Source: an uncultured Clostridia bacterium (lineage in GTDB: Bacteria; Bacillota; Clostridia; Christensenellales; Aristaeellaceae). Taken from it: a stretch of DNA of 64,000 bases. The first letter of the stretch is position 1. Each line of letters opens with the position of its first letter. The position numbers and the translations under genes were made by a program. Shown here in pieces: positions 41,600 to 50,713 of the stretch. The notes under the pieces are model-generated. The model was not told the origin of the DNA and searched no databases. It saw only the letters and a list, made by a program, of their open reading frames with translations. The stretch covers positions 1 to 64,000 of the forward strand of contig CAKTZR010000004.1 in NCBI GenBank assembly GCA_934636105.1. Reading direction: 5' to 3'.

Positions 41600-42829
41600 A
41601 TGGCGGATAAGAAGACTTACAAGCGCGTGCTGCTGGCGTATTCCGGCGGCCTGGATACGTCCATCATCATTCCGTGGCTCAAGGAAAACTACGGCTGCGC
41701 CGTGGTTTGCTGCGCGGCTGACGTCGGCCAGGGCGAGGAGCTTGCGCCGCTGCACGAGAAGGCCAAGAAGACCGGCGCGGAGAAGCTCTACATCGAGGAT
41801 CTGCGCAAGGAATTTGTCGAGGACTTCATCTGGCCGACGCTCAAGGCGGACGCCATCTATGAGGGCAAGTACCTGCTGGGCACCTCTTTCGCCCGTCCGC
41901 TGATTGCCAAGCGTCTGGTTGAAATCGCCGAGAAGGAAGGCTGTGACGCGATCTGCCACGGCTGCACCGGCAAGGGCAACGATCAGGTGCGTTTTGAGCT
42001 CTCCATCAAGGCGTTTGCGCCGAACATGCCGATCATCGCGCCGTGGCGCGAGTGGGATATCAAGACCCGCGAGGAAGAAATCGAGTATGCCGACGCGCGC
42101 GGCATCCCCGTCCCGGTGAAGAAGGATCGTCCGTATTCCATGGATCGCAACATCTGGCATCTGTCCCACGAGGGCTGCGACCTGGAAGACCCGGCCAACG
42201 AGCCGCCGCGCGATCTGCCGCTGATCTGCAAATATCCGGAAGATGCGCCGGACAAGCCGGAGTATGTGACCATCGACTTTGAGCAGGGTATTCCGGTGGC
42301 CGTCAACGGCGAGAAGATGGACGCGGTGAAGCTGTTGGAGACCTGCAACGAGATCGCCGCGCGCAACGGCGTGGGCATTGCGGATATGGTCGAGAACCGT
42401 CTGGTGGGCATGAAGTCCCGCGGCGTGTATGAGACGCCGGGCGGAACGCTGCTCTATGCCGCGCACCGCAACCTGGAGGAGATCACCGTTGACCGCGACA
42501 CCGCCCATTACAAGGATCAGGTGGCCGTGAAGTTCGCCGAGCTGGTCTACAACGGCCTGTGGTATGCGCCGCTGCGCGAGAGCCTGTCCGCGTTTGTGGA
42601 TGTGACCCAGAAGTATGTGACCGGCACCGCCAAGCTCAAGCTCTACAAGGGCAACTGCATCGGCGCGGGCGTGACCTCTCCGTACAGCCTGTACATGGAG
42701 GATATCGCGACCTTCGGCGATTCCGGCGAGATGTACAGCCACAAGGATTCCGCCGGCTTTATCAACCTCTACGGTCTGCCGCTCAAGGTTCAGGCCATGA
42801 TGAAGGAAAAGGCCGGCTTGAAGAAGTAA
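41600..42829 (+). CDS. argG: Argininosuccinate synthase
   Basis: 409 aa. It joins citrulline and aspartate with ATP. The N-terminal PP-loop LLAYSGGLDTSIII (residues 10-23), the CHGCTGKGNDQVRFE segment and YETPGGTLLYAAHR are diagnostic. The GGAGGG that serves as ribosome binding site lies just inside an upstream ATG (41585); the true start is 41600, MADKKTYKR. argH follows after a family B repeat. The other arginine genes are not in the window. Confidence 0.97.
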   Translation: MADKKTYKRVLLAYSGGLDTSIIIPWLKENYGCAVVCCAADVGQGEELAPLHEKAKKTGAEKLYIEDLRKEFVEDFIWPTLKADAIYEGKYLLGTSFARPLIAKRLVEIAEKEGCDAICHGCTGKGNDQVRFELSIKAFAPNMPIIAPWREWDIKTREEEIEYADARGIPVPVKKDRPYSMDRNIWHLSHEGCDLEDPANEPPRDLPLICKYPEDAPDKPEYVTIDFEQGIPVAVNGEKMDAVKLLETCNEIAARNGVGIADMVENRLVGMKSRGVYETPGGTLLYAAHRNLEEITVDRDTAHYKDQVAVKFAELVYNGLWYAPLRESLSAFVDVTQKYVTGTAKLKLYKGNCIGAGVTSPYSLYMEDIATFGDSGEMYSHKDSAGFINLYGLPLKVQAMMKEKAGLKK

Positions 42830-42836
42830 AGTGACC

Positions 42837-42988
42837 GGGGAACGGCTGGGGTTTCACCCCAGACCCCAGAAGGAACCTGAGGTTCCTTCACCTCCCGCCA
42901 TGCTTCGCGGCATGCCGCGAAGCGGAGGAGGAGAGTCCAGAGAACTCAGTTCTCTGGCGGGGTTTGGGGCAGCGCCCCAACGTTCCCC
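42837..42988. repeat. Family B repeat, copy 4 (between argG and argH)
   Basis: 152 bp with perfect 8-bp terminal inverted repeats GGGGAACG / CGTTCCCC. Inside are CTGGGG-ttt-cACCCCAG, AAGGAACCTGAGGTTCCTT, a GCTTCGCGG-cat-gCCGCGAAGC hairpin and CAGAGAACTCAGTTCTCTGG. It is the most complete copy. Confidence 0.87.
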
Positions 42989-43014
42989 TTTTTGCATATA
43001 TTAAGGAGGTTTCC

Positions 43015-44397
43015 ATGAAACTCTGGGGCGGACGCTTTGAAAAGAAAACCGACGGGCTTGTGGATGATTTTCATTCTTCCATCACCTTCGATCAGCGGCT
43101 CTATCATCAGGATATCGCCGGATCGATTGCCCACGCGACCATGCTCGGCGAGCAGGGGATTATCCCCAAGGCTGACGCGGACGCAATCGTCGCGGGCCTG
43201 AAGGGCATTGAAGCGGATATTGCGGCGGGCAAGGTGCATTTTGAGCTGGATGCGGAAGATATCCACATGAACGTGGAAAAGCTGCTCATCGAGCGCATCG
43301 GCGACGCGGGCAAGCGCCTGCATACCGGCCGCAGCCGCAACGATCAGGTGGCGCTTGACTGCCGCATGTATGTCAAGGACGCCGCGAAGGAAGCCGCATC
43401 CCTCCAGCGCGAGCTGTGCGAAACCCTGCTGACCATCGCGAAGGCGAACACGCATACCATCATGCCGGGCTACACGCACTTGCAGCGCGCCCAGCCGATC
43501 ACCCTAGGCCATCACATGATGGCGTATTTCCAGATGTTCACCCGCGATATGCAGCGGATGAAGGAGGTTTACGCCCATGCGGACGTGATGCCGCTCGGCT
43601 CTGGCGCGCTGGCAGGCACGACCTATCCGCTGAACCGCGAGCGCGTGGCGGAGCTGCTGGGCTTCTCGGCCATCACGCAGAACAGTTTGGACGGCGTGGC
43701 CGACCGCGACTTTGTGTGCGATTATCTCTACGCCGCCTCCGCGTGCATGATGCACCTGTCCCGTTTCTGCGAGGAGCTGATTCTCTGGAACAGCCATGAG
43801 TTCCGCTTTGTGGAGATGGACGACGCGTATGCGACGGGTTCCTCCATCATGCCGCAGAAGAAGAACCCCGACGTGGCCGAGCTGATTCGCGGCAAGACGG
43901 GTCGCGTCTACGGCGATTTGACGGGGCTGCTGACGACGCTCAAGGGTCTGCCGCTGGCCTACAACAAGGACATGCAGGAGGACAAGGAAGCGCTGTTTGA
44001 CGCACGCGATACACTGGTCAAGTCGCTGGTCGTGTTCAACGCGATGCTGGCGGCCTGCACCTTCAACACGGAGAACATGGCGCGCGGCGCGGCGGGCGGT
44101 TTCACCAACGCGACCGATGCGGCGGATTATCTCGTCAAAAAGGGTATGCCGTTCCGCGATGCGCATGCGGTCATCGGCCATCTGGTGCTGCACTGCGTGA
44201 AGGAGAACAAGGCGATTCTGGAGCTGTCGATGGACGAGCTGAAAACCTTCTCCGATTTGTTTGAGCCGGATGTGTATGAAGCCTGCTCCATGCACGCCTG
44301 CGTGGAACTGCGCGACGTGCCGGGCGGCCCCGCGCCCAGCCGCGTGGAGGCAAGCATTCAGGCCGGGCAGGCGTGGCTCGACGCGTTCAGCATCTGA
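43015..44397 (+). CDS. argH: Argininosuccinate lyase
   Basis: 460 aa. It splits argininosuccinate into arginine and fumarate. Superfamily signature GSSIMPQKKNPDVAE is at about residues 280-294; the N-terminus MKLWGGRFEKKTD, the TGRSRNDQVALD loop and HLQRAQPITLGHH are all standard. A strong TTAAGGAGG precedes the ATG. It is probably co-transcribed with argG through the repeat at 42837. Confidence 0.97.
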   Translation: MKLWGGRFEKKTDGLVDDFHSSITFDQRLYHQDIAGSIAHATMLGEQGIIPKADADAIVAGLKGIEADIAAGKVHFELDAEDIHMNVEKLLIERIGDAGKRLHTGRSRNDQVALDCRMYVKDAAKEAASLQRELCETLLTIAKANTHTIMPGYTHLQRAQPITLGHHMMAYFQMFTRDMQRMKEVYAHADVMPLGSGALAGTTYPLNRERVAELLGFSAITQNSLDGVADRDFVCDYLYAASACMMHLSRFCEELILWNSHEFRFVEMDDAYATGSSIMPQKKNPDVAELIRGKTGRVYGDLTGLLTTLKGLPLAYNKDMQEDKEALFDARDTLVKSLVVFNAMLAACTFNTENMARGAAGGFTNATDAADYLVKKGMPFRDAHAVIGHLVLHCVKENKAILELSMDELKTFSDLFEPDVYEACSMHACVELRDVPGGPAPSRVEASIQAGQAWLDAFSI

Positions 44398-44411
44398 CAT
44401 TGGAAGCAAAA

Positions 44412-44461
44412 CAAAGCGAAGCGCTTTTTGGATTTTTTCCTTGCGGCGCTTCACTTTTTTA
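44412..44461 (+). terminator. Probable terminator of argH
   Basis: GCGAAGCGC pairs with GCGCTTCAC over a T-rich 21-nt loop, followed by TTTTTT. Confidence 0.65.
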
Positions 44462-44513
44462 CGTCCTCTTGTAAAAAGCTGCAAAAACTGTCAAAAAAAG
44501 CGTGAAAAAAGGG

Positions 44514-44542
44514 TTGACAGAAGCGGAAGCATGCTGTATAAT
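44514..44542 (+). promoter_or_regulatory. Promoter for tRNA-Val
   Basis: TTGACA, 17-nt spacer, TATAAT: full consensus, 13 nt before the tRNA. Confidence 0.95.
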
Positions 44543-44555
44543 AAATGACGTGCTT

Positions 44556-44632
44556 GGGGTCGTAGCTCAGCTGGTCAGAGCGCCACGTTGACATCGTGGA
44601 GGTCGTAGGTTCGAGCCCTATCGACCCCACCA
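44556..44632 (+). tRNA. tRNA-Val (anticodon GAC)
   Basis: 77 nt with encoded CCA. Acceptor GGGGTCG/CGACCCC, D-arm GCTCAGCTGGTCAGAGC, anticodon stem CCACG/CGTGG with loop TTGACAT (GAC reads GUC/GUU), T-arm with GGTTCGAGCCC. Own promoter and terminator. Confidence 0.97.
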
Positions 44633-44658
44633 GTACAGCCGGATTTGTCACCCGGCAA

Positions 44659-44689
44659 GAAAAGATCGGTTAAGTTCCGATCTTTTTTT
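44659..44689 (+). terminator. Terminator of tRNA-Val
   Basis: AAGATCGG-TTAAGTT-CCGATCTTTTTTT. Confidence 0.9.
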
Positions 44690-44701
44690 ATTTCCAATAA
44701 T

Positions 44702-44743
44702 AATGCCCTCGGCAGTTTTTTAAGCTGTCGGGGGCGTTTTTAT
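44702..44743 (+). terminator. Second hairpin with T-run
   Basis: GCCCTCGGCAG pairs with CTGTCGGGGGC (two mismatches or wobbles), followed by GTTTTTA. Confidence 0.6.
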
Positions 44744-44746
44744 AAG

Positions 44747-45030
44747 TTATTGCAGCTTGCTGGTCAGGTTCAAATCGGCGATCAGCGCGCGGAGTTTCTC
44801 GCTCTGCATCCGAATGGAGGAGACAGACGGACAGCCCGACAGCCAGCAGCCCCAGCCCGACGGGCAGAATGCTTCGCACCAGATTGAGGATGACCTCGGG
44901 CACGCTGTAAAAATTGTATTTCCACAAACTGCCCTGCGGCAGGGCGATGACAAACAGGCCGTAATCCTCCGTCCAGCAGAAAACCGGATATGCGCTCATG
45001 CAGATGGGCATGAACGCCAATAAGCAGGAG
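44747..45030 (-). pseudogene. Decayed membrane protein fragment (frameshifted)
   Basis: On the minus strand one frame gives a natural-looking membrane protein segment (EDYGLFVIALPQGSLWKY, then VILNLVRSILPVGLGLLAVG), but the natural ending (QSEKLRALIADLNLTSKLQ, stop at 44747) lies in the neighbouring frame, so a one-base indel near 44840 has broken it. There is no start codon with a ribosome binding site and no conserved domain. It is on the same strand as, and downstream of, the response-regulator-like gene at 45261. It could be what remains of a partner sensor, but that is guesswork. Confidence 0.4.
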
Positions 45031-45141
45031 GACGTGCTTTCCGGGCAATACGGGCTGTTCGCACTCAGTTGCTTGTTTTGGATTGCAGCGATGTTCGCGC
45101 TGGCATGGGTGCTGCTGAAAAGGAGGGATGTGAAAGGATAG
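44998..45141 (+). pseudogene. Remnant of an ABC-2-type permease C-terminus
   Basis: A 47-codon open frame ending in LFWIAAMFALAWVLLKRRDV plus KG. The last helix followed by KRRDV is how ABC-2 permeases usually end. Nothing of the permease upstream remains in frame and no ribosome binding site is seen. It overlaps the minus-strand fragment, so at least one of the two is not real. A large hairpin (45151-45198) and a GC-rich hairpin with seven Ts (ending near 45238) follow, consistent with the old 3' end of a plus-strand gene. Confidence 0.35.
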
Positions 45142-45260
45142 AAGTAAAAACCCGTCGAACCCATTTTCCCCAAAATCAGGAAAACGGATTCGGCGGGATT
45201 GCGCAGCGGCGGCTCGGCTGGGCATCGCGCCGCTTTTTTTGATTTTCGCCAAAAAAGATC

Positions 45261-45926
45261 TCAAACCTCCAGCGCGTACCCCTGTCCGCGATAGGTGCAG
45301 ATATGCGTCTGCGCGTCGATTTTTTCCAGCTTGGCCCGCAGAGCGGAAATATGCACCCAGATGAGTTCACTGCCCGCCTTTTCTTCGCCCCAGATGCGCT
45401 GGGCGATTTCCTCCGCGCAGATTCGCCGTCCTCGCCCGCGCATGAGCAGCTCCATCATCTGATATTCCCGGTTGCCCAGGTGCACGCGGCCGGAGGCGGT
45501 GCGCAGCTCGAACGCCTGCGCGTCGAGCGCCACGTCGCCCCATGTCAACAGCTGCGACGCGAGACCGTCGTTTCGCTGGGCCAGCGCGCGGGCGCGGGCG
45601 ACAAACTCCGCCATCACCATGGGCGGCGTCACAAAATCATCCGCGCCCGCGTTGAGCGCCGCAATGCCCAGCCGCCTTTCGCCGCGCTCAAGCAGCAGCA
45701 TGATCGGCGTGTCTACGCCCGCGTCGCGGATTTCGCCGATGACCTCCAGCGGCTTTTCACAAAACGGCGCGGCTTCCAGCACGATGCAGTCATAGCAGTC
45801 GTCCATGCACAAATCCAGCGCCGTTTCAAGGGCAAAGACGCATTCCGCGCTGCAATGCGCCCGCTCCAGCGCATGCTTCATCTTTTCAAGCTGTTCGTTT
45901 CGTTTGCCGGCCAGTAAAATACGCAT
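45261..45926 (-). CDS. OmpR-type winged-helix regulator with degenerate receiver domain
   Basis: 221 aa, response-regulator layout: receiver 1-115, winged helix 125-221 (VHLGNREYQMMELLMRG ... VHISALRAKLEKI ... TYRGQGYALEV). The DNA-binding half is normal. The receiver has lost its phosphorylation site: the acidic pair after beta1 reads AGKRNE, the phospho-acceptor position in CIVLEAAPF is Glu instead of Asp, and the conserved Lys (normally in a DYL-x-KP motif) is Thr in DDFVTPPM. It is therefore likely phosphorylation-independent. No intact sensor kinase is adjacent; a decayed fragment lies downstream. It diverges from the ABC operon at 46108, a plausible target. Confidence 0.88.
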   Translation of the reverse strand: MRILLAGKRNEQLEKMKHALERAHCSAECVFALETALDLCMDDCYDCIVLEAAPFCEKPLEVIGEIRDAGVDTPIMLLLERGERRLGIAALNAGADDFVTPPMVMAEFVARARALAQRNDGLASQLLTWGDVALDAQAFELRTASGRVHLGNREYQMMELLMRGRGRRICAEEIAQRIWGEEKAGSELIWVHISALRAKLEKIDAQTHICTYRGQGYALEV

Positions 45927-46107
45927 ATCGCAGTCTCCTTTGAATCAGATGATCCTAGTTTAGGCCGCGGCTGTGAAACAAAATTGAACGCGCGCTGAAC
46001 AATGTGGGAAGAATTTGAAAGCATTGCGGCGATTTCCGTTTTCTAAAGTTTCGGTTAAGGGTTCGCCGTATGATAGTTCCCGACATCATTCTTTGGGAGG
46101 CGTTCAC

Positions 46108-47082
46108 TTGATTGAGATTCGTCATCTGACCAAACGATACGGCAGCCACACCGCCGTATCGGATTTGAGCCTGACCGTTGAGCCGGGCAAGATTTACGGC
46201 TTTCTGGGACCGAACGGCGCGGGCAAATCCACGACCATGAACATCATGACCGGGTGCTTATCCGCCACGGAGGGCAGCGTGCTCATCGACGGGCACGATA
46301 TTTTTGAGGAGCCGGATAAGGCCAAGGCGCTGATCGGCTATCTGCCGGAACTGCCGCCGGTCTATCCGGATATGACTCCGCGCGAATACCTGACCTTCGT
46401 TGCCCGCGCCAAGGGCGTGAGTAAGACGGAACGGGAGAAGCAGATTGAAAACGCGCTGGCCGTCACGCAGACGGACGGCGTGCAGAATCGGCTGATCCGC
46501 AACCTGTCCAAGGGCTATCGCCAGCGGGTAGGCATTGCGCAGGCGCTGCTCGGCAATCCGCACGTCGTCATCCTCGACGAGCCGACGGTCGGCCTTGACC
46601 CGATTCAGATCATCGAAATCCGCGACCTCATCAAAACGCTGGGCAAGACGCACACCGTCATCCTCAGCAGCCACATTCTCTCCGAGGTGCGCGCCGTCTG
46701 CGACGAAATCATGATTATTTCCAAGGGCAAGCTCGTCGCCAGTGACACGCCGGAAAATCTGGAAAAGCTGTTTGCCGGAAGCATGACGCTGGAGCTGACC
46801 GTGCGCGGTGAGCAAAGCGCGATTGCGTCCGCGATTTCTGCGATTCCGGGCGTGAGCAGGGTTTCGTTCGGCGCGGGCGAGGTTGAGGGCGCGCAGGGCG
46901 TGACGGTTGAAACCGAGCCGCCTGCCGACTTGAGCGAGGATGTGTTCCGCGCATGCGCAAGGGCCAACCTGCCGATTCTGCGCATGAGCATGAAGAAGGC
47001 CAATCTGGAGGACGTCTTCCTCGAATTGACCGCCGATCCGGCTGAAAAGACCACGGAGGAAGGGGGCGAACAGTCCGCATGA
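46108..47082 (+). CDS. ABC transporter ATP-binding protein (GldA-like)
   Basis: 324 aa. Walker A GPNGAGKSTT, Q-loop region YLPELPPVYPDMT, signature LSKGYRQRVGIAQAL, Walker B VVILDEPTVGLDP and the H-loop SSHIL; a C-terminal extension of about 100 residues is typical of ABC-2 export systems. TTG at 46108, seven bases after GGGAGG, gives the usual (M)IEIRHLTKRYG start; upstream codons have no site. It is the first gene of a four-gene operon with permease, GldG-like and DUF4340 proteins. Confidence 0.94.
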   Translation: MIEIRHLTKRYGSHTAVSDLSLTVEPGKIYGFLGPNGAGKSTTMNIMTGCLSATEGSVLIDGHDIFEEPDKAKALIGYLPELPPVYPDMTPREYLTFVARAKGVSKTEREKQIENALAVTQTDGVQNRLIRNLSKGYRQRVGIAQALLGNPHVVILDEPTVGLDPIQIIEIRDLIKTLGKTHTVILSSHILSEVRAVCDEIMIISKGKLVASDTPENLEKLFAGSMTLELTVRGEQSAIASAISAIPGVSRVSFGAGEVEGAQGVTVETEPPADLSEDVFRACARANLPILRMSMKKANLEDVFLELTADPAEKTTEEGGEQSA

Positions 47083-47792
47083 GCGCTGTTTACCGGCGCG
47101 AGCTTCGCGCTTATTTCACGAGCATGACCGCCTATGTGTTCATCGCTTTTCTGTTGCTGTTTGCGGGCATCTACACGATGGCCTACAACCTGAGCAGCGC
47201 CTACCCGAATTTTGAATACGTGCTGCAAAGCATGAGCATCATCTTTCTGATCGCCATTCCGATTCTGACCATGCGCGTCATTGCGGAGGAACGGCGGCAG
47301 AAGACCGACCAGCTGCTGTACGCCCTGCCCATCGGCATGACCCGCGTGGTGCTGGGCAAATACCTTGCGATGATCAACGTGGTGGCGATTCCCTGCGTCA
47401 TCATGGGCTTCTATCCGCTGATTCTGCGCAGCTTCGGCAATGTGCCGCTCGGCACGGCGTATGGCACGCTGCTTGCGTTCTTTCTGCTCTCCTGCACGTT
47501 GAGCGCGGTCGGCATGCTGATTTCCTCACTGACGGATAATCAGGCCGTGGCGGCGGGACTTTGCTTTGTGGTGATGCTGCTGCTGTATTTCATGAACAGC
47601 CTCGCCGGCTTCGTTTCCGATTCGGACAGCCTGCTGTGTACGGCGATGGAGAGCCTTTCCGTGTTTGAGCGGTTTTACACGTTTGTGAACGGCGTGTTCG
47701 ATTTGACCGCCGTGCTGTATTTTGGTTCGATCATCGGTGTTTGCCTGTTCGTCACGGTGCAGATGATGGAGAAGCGGAGGTGGAACGGATGA
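47079..47792 (+). CDS. ABC-2 type permease (GldF-like)
   Basis: 237 aa with six membrane helices. It starts MSAVYRRELRAYFTSMTAYV, the typical GldF/NosY N-terminal motif (YKRELKSYFxSPxAYV), with a long first loop and EERRQKTDQLLYALPIG after TM2. It forms the membrane channel with the preceding ATPase. It overlaps its neighbours by 4 bp at both ends. Substrate unknown. Confidence 0.93.
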   Translation: MSAVYRRELRAYFTSMTAYVFIAFLLLFAGIYTMAYNLSSAYPNFEYVLQSMSIIFLIAIPILTMRVIAEERRQKTDQLLYALPIGMTRVVLGKYLAMINVVAIPCVIMGFYPLILRSFGNVPLGTAYGTLLAFFLLSCTLSAVGMLISSLTDNQAVAAGLCFVVMLLLYFMNSLAGFVSDSDSLLCTAMESLSVFERFYTFVNGVFDLTAVLYFGSIIGVCLFVTVQMMEKRRWNG

Positions 47793-49252
47793 AAAAGCCT
47801 TCCTTAAAGAAGAAACGATTCGGCCTGAAGGCATGGCTGAAAAGCCGCAGCTTCCGCGCTGGCGGCTATTCCACGGCGGCGATTATCATCGTGGCTGCGA
47901 TTGCTGTCGCTGTCAATCTGTTCGCGGGCGCGCTGCCCTCGGCTTATACCCATCTGGATACGACGGCCAGCGGCCTGTTTACCCTGAGCGCGCAGACCCA
48001 GCAGCTCGTCAGCGCGCTGGATACGGACGTGACGGTCTATTGGATTGTGCAGTCCGGCTCGGAGGACGACACCCTGCGGGAGCTGCTCGATCGATACGCC
48101 GGGCTGTCGGATTACCTGACCATCGAGAAGAAAGACCCGGTCGTCTATCCGAATTTCGCCAGCCAGTATACCAGTTCGGCGCTGTATAACAACAGCCTGA
48201 TCGTCGTTGCCGGCGACCGCAGCCAGTATATCAGCTATACGGATATCTACGTCACCGATTACATGAGCTACTACACGACGGGCAGCGCTTCCACCGAGTT
48301 TGCGGGCGAAAGCACGCTGACCTCCGCCATCGATTATGTGACCAGCGACAACCTGCCCAAGGCCTATGTGCTCGCCGGACACGGCGAAAGCGACCTGCCC
48401 AGCAGCTTACAGGAGAACGCGGAAAGCGAGCGTTACACCTTCACGTCGCTCTCCCTGCTGACCGAGGAGACCGTTCCGGAGGATGCGGATCTGGTGGTGA
48501 TTTACGCGCCGCAGAGCGATATCTCCGAAACCGAGCGCGACACGCTGCTTAATTATCTGGCGGGCGGCGGCAAAATGCTGATGGTGCTGGATTACACCGA
48601 GACCGCCCAGCCGAACCTCGCTGCCGTGATGGCGCAGTACGGCATGACGATGGAGGACGGCATCGTGCTGGAGGGCGACGCGACGCACCACATGCGCGGC
48701 TCGAATTACTACCTCCTGCCGGATATCGACAGCCACGACATCACCGACCCGATCAAAGACGGCGGCTATTACATCCTGATGCCGGTTGCGCGCGGGCTGA
48801 CGCTGGATACCTCCCTGCGCAGCGGGCTGACCGTCTCCGCCCTGCTGGAAACCTCCTCGGATGCGTATGCCAAGCTTGACGGCTACGCCATGACGACCTA
48901 CGACAAGGAAGACGGCGACATTGACGGCCCGTTTGTGCTTGGCGCGGCGGCCAGCGAGACGACCGAAAGCGGCGAAGAAGCGCAGCTCGTTGTCTTTACC
49001 TCTGCCCGCATGTTTGAGCAGGCGACCAGCTCCCTTGTCGCGGGCGCGAACGACGATTTGTTCCTCAATGCGCTGGATTGGATGTGCGAGCGCGCAAGCG
49101 CGATTTCCATCCGCACCAAGAGTCTGGATACCGAATATCTGACCGTGCCGACCGCTTCGGCCTCGCTGCTCAGCGCGATTTTCATCGGCGTGCTGCCGCT
49201 TAGCTTCATCGTCACCGGCGCGGTCATCACCATCACAAGGAGGAAACGCTGA
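47789..49252 (+). CDS. GldG-like ABC system auxiliary protein
   Basis: 487 aa: an N-terminal membrane helix (about 27-50), a large extracytoplasmic domain with the GldG/ABC_transp_aux fold (DLTASGLFTLSAQTQQLV-like start, AYVLAGHGESDLP, ALVVIYAPQSDIS-like DLVVIYAPQ) and a C-terminal helix at about 460-482. In Bacteroidetes GldFG supports gliding, but the same trio is common in non-motile Clostridia, where its job is unknown. Confidence 0.9.
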   Translation: MKKPSLKKKRFGLKAWLKSRSFRAGGYSTAAIIIVAAIAVAVNLFAGALPSAYTHLDTTASGLFTLSAQTQQLVSALDTDVTVYWIVQSGSEDDTLRELLDRYAGLSDYLTIEKKDPVVYPNFASQYTSSALYNNSLIVVAGDRSQYISYTDIYVTDYMSYYTTGSASTEFAGESTLTSAIDYVTSDNLPKAYVLAGHGESDLPSSLQENAESERYTFTSLSLLTEETVPEDADLVVIYAPQSDISETERDTLLNYLAGGGKMLMVLDYTETAQPNLAAVMAQYGMTMEDGIVLEGDATHHMRGSNYYLLPDIDSHDITDPIKDGGYYILMPVARGLTLDTSLRSGLTVSALLETSSDAYAKLDGYAMTTYDKEDGDIDGPFVLGAAASETTESGEEAQLVVFTSARMFEQATSSLVAGANDDLFLNALDWMCERASAISIRTKSLDTEYLTVPTASASLLSAIFIGVLPLSFIVTGAVITITRRKR

Positions 49253-50685
49253 TGAACCGCAAAAACAAACTGCTTGCGCTGCTCGGCGTGTTGGCCGTGC
49301 TGTGCGTCATGACCTTCGCCGCGGGCAAGCTGAACGCCCCGGTGGATACGGAAGCGGACGACGCGGAGGAAGAAAACGAAACGACGGCTCAAAGCGTCGT
49401 TGCCGCAGAAATCGCCGCCGACAACGTGACCGGCTTCACCTTCACAAGCGGGGAAAGCACGCTTGCGCTCGCACGAACGGACGGCGAATGGCTTGTGCCG
49501 CAGGACCTCGATTTCCCGGTGGATGCGGACAAGGTTGCCGATACGCTGGCCGCGCTGGCCAAGGTGACCGCGACGCAGAAGCTCGACGCGCCGGAAGCGC
49601 TGGAAACCTACGGCTTGAGCGAACCGGATGAGACGCTGACCGTCTCTCTGAATGACGGAACGACGGCAACCTTCGCCTTTGGAGACACGAACACGCTGAC
49701 CGGCGACCTTTATGCGCTGGTGAACGACACGGTGTACACGCTGGATGCGTCGTTTGAAGCGACGTTCACGACCAATCTCTATGATTACGTGAAATACGAA
49801 GCGCTGCCGACGGTGGAATCCGCCGTGTCGCTGGCCGTCACGCAGGGCGCGGATTACGCCTTTACGCTCTATCGCACGGAGGAGGCTGCCGACCTGACGT
49901 GGCAGAAGGGCGCGGTCTGGTGCTTTGAAAAGAGCGGCCGGACGCAGGTTGTGGATACCTCGAAAGCGGAAACGATGATGAACGCGCTTTCCGGCTTGAG
50001 CTGGAACACGTGCGTCAACGCGCATGCGAGTGCCGACGATCTGGACGTTTACGGCCTGACTGACGAGGAAGCGCTGCACGCCGCGCTGACCTATGTCGAT
50101 GGAAACGGCGATGTGCAGACGTTTTCCCTGCTCGTCGGCATGGATGCGGCCAGCGGCGCTTATGCTCGGCTCGACGGTTCCACGCAGGTCTACACCATTT
50201 CGACCGACACGGCCGATGTGCTGCGCTACGCGACCTACGCCGGCCTGCGCACGGATGAGGTTCTGCCGCTGGATATGGACACAGTGAGCGGATTTGCCGT
50301 CGCGATGTCGGGCGAAACGACGGAAATCGCCGTCACGGAAACCATCGCGACAGCGGACGAATCGGAGGAGGATTCCGCCGCCGAGCCGACTGTCACGAGG
50401 ACGTATACCGCGGACGGCGCGACGCTGGACAGCGAAAAGGTGCAGAAGCTCCTTTCCGCGCTGACAGCGCTCAAGCAATCCGGCGCGACCGTCAACCCCG
50501 ACCCGGATCGTCCGATGCTCTCGCTGACCTTCCACCGCGAAGGCGGCGATGTTTCCCTGACGCTCTACGCATTTGACACCGAAAGCGTTCTGGCCGACGT
50601 GAACGGCGAAATCGGGCTGCTTGTCGAGCGGGAGGACGCGGAAAACGTCGTGGATTTGGCGCTGGAAGTGCTGAAAACAGAATAA
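49252..50685 (+). CDS. DUF4340 domain protein (exported)
   Basis: 477 aa with an N-terminal membrane anchor (MNRKNKLLALLGVLAVLCVM) and an acidic linker, then repeated beta-rich units containing the DUF4340 pattern (GEWLVPQDLDFPVDADKVAD, LETYGLSEPDETLTV). DUF4340 genes nearly always follow GldG-like genes, as here (1-bp overlap). The protein probably binds the GldG ectodomain outside the membrane. Highly acidic composition. Confidence 0.9.
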   Translation: MNRKNKLLALLGVLAVLCVMTFAAGKLNAPVDTEADDAEEENETTAQSVVAAEIAADNVTGFTFTSGESTLALARTDGEWLVPQDLDFPVDADKVADTLAALAKVTATQKLDAPEALETYGLSEPDETLTVSLNDGTTATFAFGDTNTLTGDLYALVNDTVYTLDASFEATFTTNLYDYVKYEALPTVESAVSLAVTQGADYAFTLYRTEEAADLTWQKGAVWCFEKSGRTQVVDTSKAETMMNALSGLSWNTCVNAHASADDLDVYGLTDEEALHAALTYVDGNGDVQTFSLLVGMDAASGAYARLDGSTQVYTISTDTADVLRYATYAGLRTDEVLPLDMDTVSGFAVAMSGETTEIAVTETIATADESEEDSAAEPTVTRTYTADGATLDSEKVQKLLSALTALKQSGATVNPDPDRPMLSLTFHREGGDVSLTLYAFDTESVLADVNGEIGLLVEREDAENVVDLALEVLKTE

Positions 50686-50713
50686 GACCTGAAATCAAGC
50701 GATCAAAAAGGAC

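Noticed and set aside
44645..44887. Plus-strand frame after tRNA-Val
   Set aside because: It starts in the tRNA terminator region and crosses two hairpins, and its translation is low-complexity.
45261..45926. Complete two-component system
   Set aside because: No histidine kinase domain (H-box, N, G boxes) is encoded nearby, and the receiver lacks its phosphorylation residues.
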